From positions 16,108,001 to 16,172,000 of the forward strand of contig NW_026974140.1 of NCBI RefSeq assembly GCF_037042905.1: 64,000 nt of DNA. Direction: 5' to 3'. The DNA is from Lytechinus pictus. Lineage: Eukaryota > Echinodermata > Echinoidea > Temnopleuroida > Toxopneustidae. The translations under genes and the position numbers were made by a program. Within the stretch, counting starts at the first letter, position 1. Each line of letters begins with the position of its first letter. Of the stretch, positions 46,601-58,600 are shown in pieces. Under the pieces are notes generated by a model. The model was not told the DNA's origin and searched no databases. It was given only the letters and a program-made list of their open reading frames with translations.

Positions 46601-49600
46601 TCATAAAGTGGTCACTTCAAAATTTGAAATACAAGTTCATATTGATATTTCAATAATGGATTTGCCATCCACATGGTTCTTCTTCGAAGTTTTTGTTGAG
46701 CGTGTCAATATCAATATAATTCCTATTATGGCATATAATTTTTTTTTCTAAGAAAAAAGGTAGCACAAACATCATTTGGCTCAGAATATGATAATTATAA
46801 AACAAACCAAATTTTCTGACATTGCAACGAGTAATTTTTGTAGACTGAATGGACTTGTTTTCTAACAGAGGTCTATATACATTAAAAACAATTCTTGTTT
46901 CCTTGTCAACCTGAAAATGAATCAGCCCCACCAACATGACTGTATAATAGCTCCATGATGCAATCATGGTAATCAGTGACATACTGTAAGTGACCTAAAA
47001 AATTGAGGGGGCAGATACTGACAGATGGAGGAAAGTTCTAAAAAGATGCGAGCGAGCGGAGCGACCAAAAGTTTTGACATTTTTAATACAAATATATAAA
47101 TTTAGGATAGATTTTGACGTAACGATCAGAAAATAATATTGAACTCTTCCCCTTTCCCTTTTTTGGTCATTTTCTCCTCTTTGGGGCATGACCCACAAGC
47201 GTGCCCACAAACCCCCTCCCCCATCTACGCCAGTTATTTGTAGCCAAACTGGCTTAGTCTTAATACTGCATTCATTGTGATAGGTTTACAGAGTAATCTC
47301 ATGTACTAGGTTCAGAATGAAAGAGATGTCTATGAATTTTAAAAGCTTATTAAACATGTGCTTTCTTTTCACTTTATTTTTGTTATGAAGTAGACAGAAT
47401 TACTCGATGCATCTATTTTGAGAGTCGGAAATTGTGGTAACCTTGGTTGTCACCTCAATTATTACCATATCACTAGAATGCAATCTGGGTCCCGCAACAC
47501 AAAGGTTAGCGATTATACGCGTGGTTTTCACTGCAATCAATCGTAGAAGAATATTGCTAAGTTCTGTGTTACGGGCCCTAGCACTGGAATGGGGGGGGGG
47601 GGTTCGATTTGTCGATTATATTACATTCGAAGCTATGTTTAATTTGTGACATTATAAGCAGTATATTCACTTTTAAAATAATAACAATTTCCTACGATAT
47701 CGCTATCCTATGGCTTCTTGTTGTATAATAGGAAAATATGAGTTTTATTTGCCACGTCACTGACGTGAATATTTAGTCTTTATGACAATTACAAAAAAAT
47801 GGTTTCGTCTGCGAGCATCAATAATTCTTGTTTTCAAGTGAAATTATGCAGTATTTGAAAGAATCAGTAAAGCGTAATCTTATTTATTAAAATTGCTAAT
47901 CTTCCCTGAGGTTTGTCCCTATAACTATATGATTTACAATGAATTTCTAATCTAAGAATTTTAGAGTGTGCAACAAGATTTATGATTATTCTTATTAATA
48001 TTTCTTGATAAGTGCAACCTTAGACATGTCAAAGCTTGCTTTCTGCTTGCTAGACGGAGAAAAGTTATGTATGACTCAAGTTTTTTAAATCAATTACTCA
48101 AAGAAACATCCATTTATTTTTATTACAGTATAAGAAACATCATGTCTGCTCCATAACTGCTACAAATTAGCGATTAACAAGATTATATAGGCTTAACTAT
48201 CATGTCTTCAATCTTCAATGCATTGTAAATATAATGTCTTAATCTCTTGTCGTTACCAATTACCATACCTGTTCAAAGTTTATTTAATTACGTGGATACC
48301 ACTTCAGAACACATTGGAAAACATGTGCACAATTCCTCTCTTTAATTCCCTTTCACGTTTTTATGTATAGGACATAGATAATTGCATTTTGGAGTACAAG
48401 TATTTCAACGATCTTGATATCTTAACTTTTAGTCGATTTGACAGTCCCATAGGCTCAGTACACCAACCTAGAAATGTTCTTTCCGATGAAGTTTTTTTCT
48501 TGATTCATGTTCCTATGGGGTCCTAGAACAAATTCAGCTTGGTTGCCCAAACGGCAACTTTGGGCAATTTTGCTAATTTGCATAAATCCAAAATGGCCGC
48601 CAGATACCAACTTAAAAACTTAACTTTGGAGCCCCTTGCACGAAAATGATGAGGAATACCTCTTTTTAGGGGTTTTGTGGTGTGAAGAATCCATATCTAT
48701 TATCAATTTTGCTATACAAGGTAATCTTCAGGTCAAATTCAAGATGGCCGCCGCCAGACGCACTCTTGAACAATTAAATGTGAACCCGTTGCCCCAGAAT
48801 GATGAGTAATACTTCTTTTTAGGGGTTTTGTGGTGTGAAGAATCCATTTCTATTATCAATTTTGCTATATAAGGTCATCTTAATGTCAAATCCAAGATGG
48901 CCGTCAGATCGACGCCATTTTAGGAAATAAATTTTAGAACCCTTTGCCCCAGAATGATGAGCAATACCTCTTTTTAGAGGTTTTGGGGTGTGTAGAATCC
49001 ATTTATGTTATAACTTTTACAATATAGGATCATCTTCAGGTCTTATTCAAGATGGCTACCAGGTGTCATCTGGAAAGCTTGAGCTTATGACCACTCTTCC
49101 CAGACTAATATATAGCAGCTCACTATAAGATGTTTCAGTGATGTGTAGTATTCCTCTCGAATAAGTTCGATCAAGGTCGAGAAGTTTACTCGATTTCCAC
49201 TCGACCTCAATGTATTCAGGGATATCTTCTTCCTCGTTGTCTTTACCATCCTGATCTAAACAATGCTCAAAGACCTCTCCCTTGATATTCTCCATCTCGA
49301 CACTTCCATTATTTCCCCATGGTGGCACTTCCTTAGATCTCATCTCACTTTCCCAAGGACATTTGAGTCACTATACAGATGGAAGAAATAAGAGTGCTCT
49401 TTTCGACGTGTACAATAACATTTCTGTCAAGGATTATGAGAGAATACCAAGAGCTGGTGAAGTTATCATAGACCATAAGTTCTCCATCAGTGATCACCAG
49501 TAACCTGCCTACGAGAGATATCATGAGGAGCAAGAACAACAAACGGAGGCTGGCAAGCTTGTTGAGTATGCCTACCATCAGTCTAGGCATGGATCTAGTG

Positions 49601-52600
49601 GTATGTCCATGGTCTAGGGTAGCACACAACAACGGAGATACTTGCTGATGGTGTGCTTGCTCATGATGAGGTAGATATCACCTTGATCTCATATGTCTTG
49701 CAGCAAGCTGTGGTCAGAAGGTGCTTTGTGTGCTTATAGCGATGACACATACATTTTTGTCCTGCTTGACTATTGGGTTAATCAGGCGGAGCTATAGTGC
49801 AATGTACAAATCGAACGGTGAGATGGTACAGTACTGGATATCAATACAATCTGTGTTGACCTGGGACCAAAATGTTTGCAATTGCTTGGTGTTCATGCCC
49901 TCAGTGGATGCGACAAGAAATCATCCATACAGCAAAGGCAAGATAAGTGCACTCAACACACTATACTTGCCAGGGATTGTCAAGGTTTGGCTAAGATACT
50001 TGGAAAGGTAGGGACCACTCTCACAGATCTGATGGGAGCAGCAAAACCCTTCTGTCGTGCTATGTATGGCCATCAACCACCAGACGAGTCAGCTCGCTTC
50101 CCTCTCTTCATCAAGAAGAAAAAGAATCCTAAAGTAATGGCCCTACCTCCAACATCTAATAACATGTTGCTGCATGCGCTTCGAGCTCTTTTGATAGCTG
50201 TAGATCAGTACCAGCCCCTTGATGAGCCCGGGGATATAGCTCAATTTGGATGGGAGATCCGAGATGAAATCCCCATTGCTGTCATTGCTCTAGGTGTCCC
50301 TACTCCACCTGAACTGATTGATGTAATTCGCTGTCAATGTACATGATGTAGGTCAGAGGGTAAGAGATGCAGCACTGAGATATGTGGATGCCACAAAGAG
50401 CATTTGTCATGTACGACATTCTACAGTTCAGGTAAAGTGGAATTCTGCAATCCATCCACTATCGTTCACAATCATGACAATGTCAAAACTGGAAATGACG
50501 AAAGTGTCGTGATGGAGGATGTCGAGGAGGAGATTTTGAGCCTTGTTTAGATCGGGATAGTGAAGACCGTGAGGAAGCTTAGATGATATCCCTGAATACC
50601 TTAGGGGCGAGTTGAATTAAGAATGATCAAGTTAGCTTCCCGAACTTGTTCAAATTAGGAATATGTTTTGTTTTTTGCTCAAAGGCTGTACAAAATTAAT
50701 ATGTAATTTCGTGACAGATGTTCAACAAATTTTGAGCGACAAAAAGTCACGAGGAAGTGTTTACCGCTGTTTGAACCCTTCCAAAGAGGTCCTATCAGTC
50801 TCCGAAAAGTGATTTCAGTAATATTTTTTAGCTTAGGTCTGTCAGCCATCTTACTTTACGTTATAGGCCATTTACCCTGCAGCAGACCATCTTTTGAAAA
50901 AGAGAAAAACTTACAGAAACACCACCTAAACCCCTTATTATAAGTTGTTATATAGTACTCTGGGATTAGTGATTCAAAAGCTCAAGTTTCCAAAATGACA
51001 TCTCGTGGCCATCTTGAATTAAACCTGAAGATGATCCTATAATCAAAAAATTATAAAATTAATGGATTCTACACACACCAAAACCCCTAAAAAGAGGTAT
51101 TGATCATCATTCTGGAGCGAAGGGTTCAAAAGTTAATTTCTCAAAATGGCGTCGACCTGGCGGCCATCTTGGATTTAACCTGAAGATGACTTTATATTGC
51201 AAAATAGATAACATAAATGGATTCTACACACCCCAAAACGCCTAAAAAGAGGTATTACTCATCATTCTGGTGCAAGGGGTTCAACTCTAATTTTTCAAGA
51301 TGGCGTCTGGCGGCCATCTTGGAGTTAGCCTGAAGATCACCTTATGTAGCAAAATTGATATTAAAAATGGATTCTACGCACACCAAAACCCATAAAAAGC
51401 GGTATTCCTCATCATTCTGCTGCAAGGGATTCAAAAATTCAGTTTTTAAGTTGGTATCTGGCGGCCATTTTGGATTTATGCAAATTAGCAAAATTGCCCA
51501 AAGTTGCCGTTTGGGCAACCAAGCTGAATTTGTTCTAGGACCCCATAGGAACACGAATCAAGAAAAAAAACTTCATCGGAAAGAACATTTCTAGGTTCGA
51601 AAAATGTCTAATCGACAATTTTTAACTAGCGCGTGGAGGAATCATGTATGCTTTGATGTACTGAAACTTTGTAATAATCTGATTTGGTCGTGTTATGTAT
51701 GTTTTTGTATTTCGTTAAATCTCATGAAAAAGGAACAGAACACAAATCTTATTCTAAATCTAAATGAATAGATGTGTCCACATGGTCGAATACTCTCTTT
51801 TCCCTCCAACACGCCTCTCATTCCATATTCGCCCCATTTTCATTTTCACTTGCGTATGAAGAAGAAGCGTGTTTTTTTAGGGGGGGGGGTAGTGGTATCT
51901 CAATGAAATTTAGAAAAAGGAGGGGTTTTTAAAATCTTTTTCTTCAGTCTACGCATCTTTTGTACCGATTTTCCTTGCATATTCGGCTGATTGGGTTTAC
52001 CTTTCTATGTTTTTTATCATGTCATTTCAATAAAGGAGGGAAGTATCCCATTTTCCTCTACAAGATATTTTTATGTTCCTGCACTATATTATGCTTGTTT
52101 GCAAGTCTTCAGGAAATTTGTTCTTTATCTAGAACAACAACTTCCTTAAGCTGCTTGGCTGATATTGCTGCAATTGTTCATTTATTTATATATTTCCCAT
52201 CCTCTTTTGTCTTACTCTTTCCTCACTACATCCCCCATCACACACTCTCTCTCTCTCTCCATCTACCTTTGTTCTCCCTATCTTTCTTCATTCTCCATCA
52301 CCATGTCTTCCATTCTCTGATGTCTATTTATTTCTTCTCATCTCTCTTTTCATTCCGAAGCAGATGACATCTTAGAGCTAGCTGCGCATCTCCCTGACCT
52401 TGTCCTCCAAGCTAGTAACAGCATCCAAGATTACCCTGCCGTTCAGCATGTTGAGAGTGTTGTCATGTTCCTGGATATCTGGGGTAAGTTTTTAACTCTT
52501 TCTGATTCCATGAAGTTGGCTCCTGCAAATGTTTCTCTTATATATCAAATATAACGTCAAACATATAACTTATCCTAGCCTTGACCCATCACATGATTAA

Positions 52601-55600
52601 GCCAAACCATGTCACCATTCTACCCTTCAGATGGGGGCAGTGATTTTTGTTTGACGAGTCTATGATATTTACTTATTTTGGTTGATGTTTTTACGTTGGT
52701 GTTGATGATGTTTTTACTATTCTTAGTTTTCTTTCAACTTCACCTTCTCCGTCTTATTCCCCTTTTCCTTCTTCTTGTTCTTCATTCCTCCTCTTCTTGT
52801 TTTTCCTGTTCTTGTTCTTGTTCTTCTTGTTCTCCTTCTTCTTCTTCTTCTTCTTCTTCTTCTTCTTCTCCTCCTTCTCCTTCTCCTCCTTCTCCTCCTC
52901 CTTCTTCGTCTTCTTCTTCTCTTCTTCTTCTTCTTCTTCTTCTCCTCCTCCTTCTTCTTCTTCTTCTTCTCTTCTTCTTCTTCTTCTCCTCCTCCTTCTT
53001 CTTCTTTTTCTTTCATGTCTTGTAATTGTGTAACATACCCTTGGTTATTTGTGTCATTACAATGATTTGACTATAATTATGTTAAGCCAGTTCATTGGTT
53101 AGTTATAGTTTTGTATGTATTTTTATTGGTATTAATTTTTATTCTCAAAATAATGGGACAATGCAAGAAGCCCTTGTCGGACATTATCTACCATCTTAGT
53201 GAAATGCAAGCCAATGAACACATACATGACATATAGCTCCAGAATGATCGAACTTTGTTCCAAATATACCCCTCCCGATGCCCCTGGGCTAAAATAGAAC
53301 GAACAACAATAACATCCCAGCAACAGTTGCTTTACAGTTGACATGTTGTGTATTGAAATCATCTCAGAATAGAAACGTATAACGACAGAGGTTAAAAAGC
53401 TATAAGAGTTAAAAGAAAATATACTTCTATTCCTGGATATTTTGTGGTGCCTCTGTCGCCAAGCTGTTGCTTACGATAAAATGCATTTGGCGGAAATGTA
53501 GAAAGACGAGACGATAAGATAGAAGAGGTCCTCTGAAGGGGAAAAGCACACCAGTCCATGGGTAGGCCCACTGGCGGATCCGGGGGGGGGGGGGGGTGGC
53601 AAAGCTGGTTCGTGCCCCCCCCCCCCATTTTGAGAGGTAAAATTAGAATTTGTAATGTAAAAATGCCGTTAAAACGGAAGTGTGCCCCCCTTTTAAAGTG
53701 AAGACCTTCTTTTTTATTTTGCTTGTAAAATTTTTTCGTGGACGAAATGTCCTTATATTTTTTGTTGAAAACCTTTTTTTTTGTTTTGCTTGTCATTTTG
53801 TTTTCCTCGGGAAAATGTGCCCCCTTTTTGGAAAATCCTGGATCCGCCCCTGGGTAGGCCTACCCCTCCTCGGTGTCAATGGAAATATGTTGTAACTTGA
53901 AGAAGGTCTACATCTAAATTACATCCTTTTGTAAACCATGAGAAGTTTCAATAGTTGCATTTTGGTATCGAAAATTAATTATGCGTTTAATTCAACTCAG
54001 AAATCAAACTTGTTTGGAATTAGATATATTCAGGCAGAGAATGTCAGATTAAACGAAATCGTTGATAACCGCTATTAATAATCCTTTTCTTTGCCGTGAA
54101 ACGATTTTACCTTTCTTTTCCCTCCATTTTGATCTTTATTTGAATGGCATATTTTAATCTTGATATTTGTCCTCGAAGTGATATTTAGGAAAGATGACAT
54201 TGGGATCTTCTATTTGGCAGAATGTATTAGCTTGCCAAATTAAAGATATAGGTCTTAAGGGGGAAAAAAATCAAGGATATATACAGGACAATTAGAAAGG
54301 GGTGCAATACAAACTAAAGGTGACGTCACTTTCGTTCTCAAAATGAATAACGGAGTACTAACCAGGCCTCTCTTTTTGTATACTTCTTTCTTCTTCGCTC
54401 CCTTTTCTTCCTATTTAATTTCTTTTCTCCTCTGATTCCTTATTCACGCATTAGTGAGGTAAAACAATTGAAAGAAAAGATACCAAAAAGTCATTTTCTG
54501 AGGGGGAAGGGGTATCTGAATTTCAAACAAAAAATATCACATGTCCAAAAAGTACAATATCTGATCTTTACTTTGATACCTCAATCACAGAAAATGGTAA
54601 AGAAATAAGAAAGTTCTGTTTCTTTGAAATAAGGCTTGTATTTTACATAATTTCATTTAAAAAATATGTTATCCCAGATTCCCTATTGTACCTGTAGCAC
54701 AGTTAACAAAAGACTTTGTGCATGGCTGATCGTCAACAAAACGGATAGCTAATTAAGTGCGACAGCTAGCCTGTAAAACGTTTACATTTTATAAAATTGT
54801 TAAAATTCAAGCATTATTTTAAATGAACAGAACTCTGTTATTTCTGGACTTTTTTCTGTGATTGAGGTAGCAATTTAAAGAACAGATATTGTACTTTAAG
54901 ATATGTGATTTTCTTTTTGAAAGACAAATTACTTCTTGTTATCCTTTCTACAGAGTGTTTTACTCACGCTCGCGTGAATAGAGATTCTTGTGAGTGATAC
55001 CAGGTAAAATACTAAATTTTAAGTTTTACAATAATATGTGATTTGTCTGTTGTATTTGTGATAACTCGTGTTTAAATCGTCGACAATTTTCGTTTTCTTT
55101 TTTTTTCTGGGACGCACTGTATAGTCAAGCGTTGGTGCGAGCGTTGGTGATCCGAGCATTGGTCCATATCTGTCATCATGTGCATTAAGTTCACCGAGTT
55201 AATTATCTGACAGACTAAAATAAGGAGAAGTGACCATGAAGGCGTTTAATCAACATTTAACAACTTACAAGTTGTCAGATCTAACTATTTTCCTTCTTTT
55301 TATTGGTTGAGAAGCGCAGGTGTCTTGCTGTTACTATGGTAACTGTGGGTAATGACTAGTCAGTGCTGATGAATTTCATAAACAGTTTCCTGGAATTGTA
55401 GACCAACACTTTCTTTCTATACTTTTTAAATGATGACGATGATGATGGTGTTGCTGTTGTTATTGATGATGATGATGATGATGGTGGTGATAATGATGAT
55501 GGTGGTGATGGTGATGCTGTTGATGATGCTGATGATGATGACGACGACGACAACGACGACGACAATGATGATATGTATTCAGAAACAGAACTGAAACATG

Positions 55601-58600
55601 ATTATGATTATCTCTATCCATTAATCTCTTGCTAATTCTTGCTTTTACTTATTTCCTTGATAATCATCCAGGTTTTACCTCACTTTGTGAGAGACATACA
55701 AAGCTCAATCTTGGAGTTGATATCCTGACCAAAACCCTCAATGACTATCTAGGTCTCATCGAGAATGCTATCCTCAAGAACGGTGGCGATGTCGTCGAGT
55801 TTGCAGGTAAGAAAACGTTCGTAACCTTGTCCTAATAATGTTCCTTCTTAAATAAAACATGGGGGTGGGTCGTGTGGCTATATGAGTGCTAGTGATTGCA
55901 TAAAGACTGTAGGTTACTAATTTTTATACGATAAAGTTGTTCATGTCAACTTTACCGAAGTGCAGCGGATAAAAAAACAAGGACCATATTCAACATTTTT
56001 AAATATGATATTTAATCAATTAATTAATTAATTAGATTATGAACAGCTCAGTGATTGTACTCCAAGGGGGGGGGGGCATGCAGGGGCATCCCTCAGTGTG
56101 AAATCCCTTGTACTATGAGCACATGTATCATTTGAATATAGTATTGAGAGATGTATGATTTGAACTTTAACATCAGTGATGTTTATTGGTATTAAACTAA
56201 TGATGCCCATCACTCGAATGCTGCACGCGAAATAATACTAAGTGTAATATTAGAGAATTGTATCAATTAAAAATGAAAACAGTTCCGAGCACGTCCTGTT
56301 GACATTTTAAAGCGAGTGTTTGTTCTCGAAAAGAAAAATCACGATTGGTTGTTTATCTGACTGTTCTACAAGGATGTTATGGAAAGCATTATAATAGATC
56401 ACATAACAGTCGTGTTTCAAAACGAACACATCTAAACCATCAAAATAAAGAGTGCAAATGTTTACATTATAATAGGCCTACATCATCATTCTTAAGGTCT
56501 ATCAATGTAATTCTTTGTAGGCGTGTCTGCAATAAATTGGTCATTTGTGAAATATTTTTCGAATTATTTTATTGATTAGTTCTAATCACTTTGTGTTTAA
56601 GGCGTGCCTAGAAGATAAGTTATAAATGCTGTTATCTCTTTAGTTATTATTGTAGCTCCTGTAGACTGTATAAATTTAGTTTAATGTATTTCATTGTAAA
56701 GCGCTCAGAGAATCAAGTAATTATTATTATGCGCTTAGTAAAACTAACATTTTTATTATTACTAATTATTAACAAAATATTTTAATATTCAATTATTTCC
56801 TAAAATTCACAATGTCATTATTAATTATTTTGTGTGTAATTCATAATTTTGCCACATTGGCTTGCTCATATTTTGCTATAATTACTAGCAATGTATTGTT
56901 ATTGCTTTATTTTGTACTTATTATTTTTTTAAATTAATTTTAGAAGGCACAAATATCAATCAAGAAACGATGAAAGTAAAAGTATGTGTAAACTGTAATC
57001 ATTATTGTAAGCTATGTGAGTTAGTGATAAAAAAGACAATTATTTTGGTAAAACTGAAAAGGTCGAAGTCTATTTAGATTTGGATCATTAATATTGTTGG
57101 CGAACAACCAGAACAGGCTTATATATTAGACAACGTGGAACAAACGCATATTATGTTGATATTTTAAATATTGAGGCAAGAATGGCAAAGGATTTTATTG
57201 TAACAAGACACAACGTCAAATAAAATGAATAAAGGGGAATTCCCATTGCATTTTGTGTCTCGTTATATCGGAAAAAGGATTATCGGCTTTCATGTCATTA
57301 CGTCTATTTGTACATTTTCTGTTTGAAAACATGTCCTTGTACTTTTTTTTTTCTAAAGGAAGATCTTATCTTCTTCTTATCAGTTATTAGTATAGCAAGT
57401 CCCTTATTATCATTCTGTGCAAATTGTACAAATCTATTCATTTTGTTTTGATGATGATTGGCATAATGCCTTGCCTGCCTACCTGTTTATATCTCGACAT
57501 AGTAATGACCAATTAAGGACTCATTATTGGTTGGAAAAGTTCATGGGGTATGGTAGATATGTGATGATCCTAATAATATTTCTTGATATAAGAGCGTCTT
57601 TTGTATGTATTCAGATTATGTTGTCAAACTAATGTAAATGTCAAATAAAAGTCATTTAACTGATCAAATTAGCGTGATGCATGACAGTTCCTACATCAGA
57701 AGAGGGAGAGAAGTAGAGAATGGGGAAGAAAGAGAGGGAGAGACACACACACACACATAGAGAGAGAGAGAGGGAGAGAGAGTGGTGGTAAGATAAGGGG
57801 ACAAGATAGAAGAGAAGACATTGATAAAAAAAAACAAGAATATGACTATTGACATGCAAATAATTTTATGACTATTTTGAAATTATTACATTTCCATTAG
57901 ACTTCATTATGCTTGCATACATGCATTGCAAGACATGAGTCTTTGAGGAAAGGTCATTTTTACAGTGGATATTACTATACTGGCAGGTGTTTTACCAAAA
58001 GAAGATGCACGTTTGAAAGAACCAATTTCGTATTTCATGGCCCTAAAAGAATTGTACGGCTATATTGTAGCATAACGAGGTGATGTGTAGAATTATAATT
58101 ATCATCGTTCACCTTCTTTTATCCTCACTCCCTTTCTTTCTTTCTTTCACTCTCTCTCTCTCTCTCTCTCTCGCTTTCCTCCCTGTCACCCCCCTCTCTA
58201 CCCCACTCTCTCTATCTCCCTCCTCAACATTTACCTTTCATTCTTACAGGTGATGCCTTACTGGTAGTATGGGATGTTGATTTATATGGCCAGAGAGCGG
58301 CCATGGCTCGTGCTATACGATGTGCAAGACAGATACAGAGGAAATGCCATGATTGGACAACAGACTCGGGCATCTCATTGGCCCTCAAGATAGGTAAGGG
58401 TAGCGTTTCATGAATAGTCTGTGATTTTTGATTGGCCAAGAGAAAATACGTCTGTGAAAATCACTCACAAAACTCTTCATGAAAATAATGATCCAATTAT
58501 TAGTCTTAAATCGATGCTAAATCAAAACCTTTGTATGACCTTTCATTTTATGATGTGTGCTTTCATTATTTTTCTATCTAAATGTCAATGGTAATGGAAA

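Larger units (their letters stand above)
37651..48421. other. left part of the long first intron of the cyclase gene
   Basis: About 10.8 kb. Apart from the small inverted-repeat elements, microsatellites and hairpins listed separately, it is AT-rich sequence without supported exons. A poly-G run lies near 44718 and another near 47591. Confidence 0.5.
48426..51621. mobile_element. 3.2-kb TTAA-flanked transposon with very long inverted arms
   Basis: TTAA lies outside both ends (48422-48425, 51622-51625). The arms match as inverted repeats: ATGTTCTTTCCGATGAAGTT, TTCCTATGGGGTCCTAGAAC, CCCAAACGGCAACTTTGGGC and AAAATGGCCGCC on the left recur reversed on the right. Each arm holds three to four ~145-bp units with TACCTCTTTTTAGGGGTTTT and GGCCGCC. 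TTAA plus long arms fits the Kolobok or piggyBac classes; the class is inferred. It carries a decayed coding region. Confidence 0.85.

Noticed and set aside
49345..49632. 95-residue minus-strand open frame
   Set aside because: The plus strand here carries recognisable transposon coding remnants (NNISVKDYERI, GEVIIDHKF), so the minus frame is a shadow.
52678..53065. Ser/Leu/Phe-rich and Arg/Lys/Glu-rich open frames
   Set aside because: They are generated entirely by the CTT/CTC tract.
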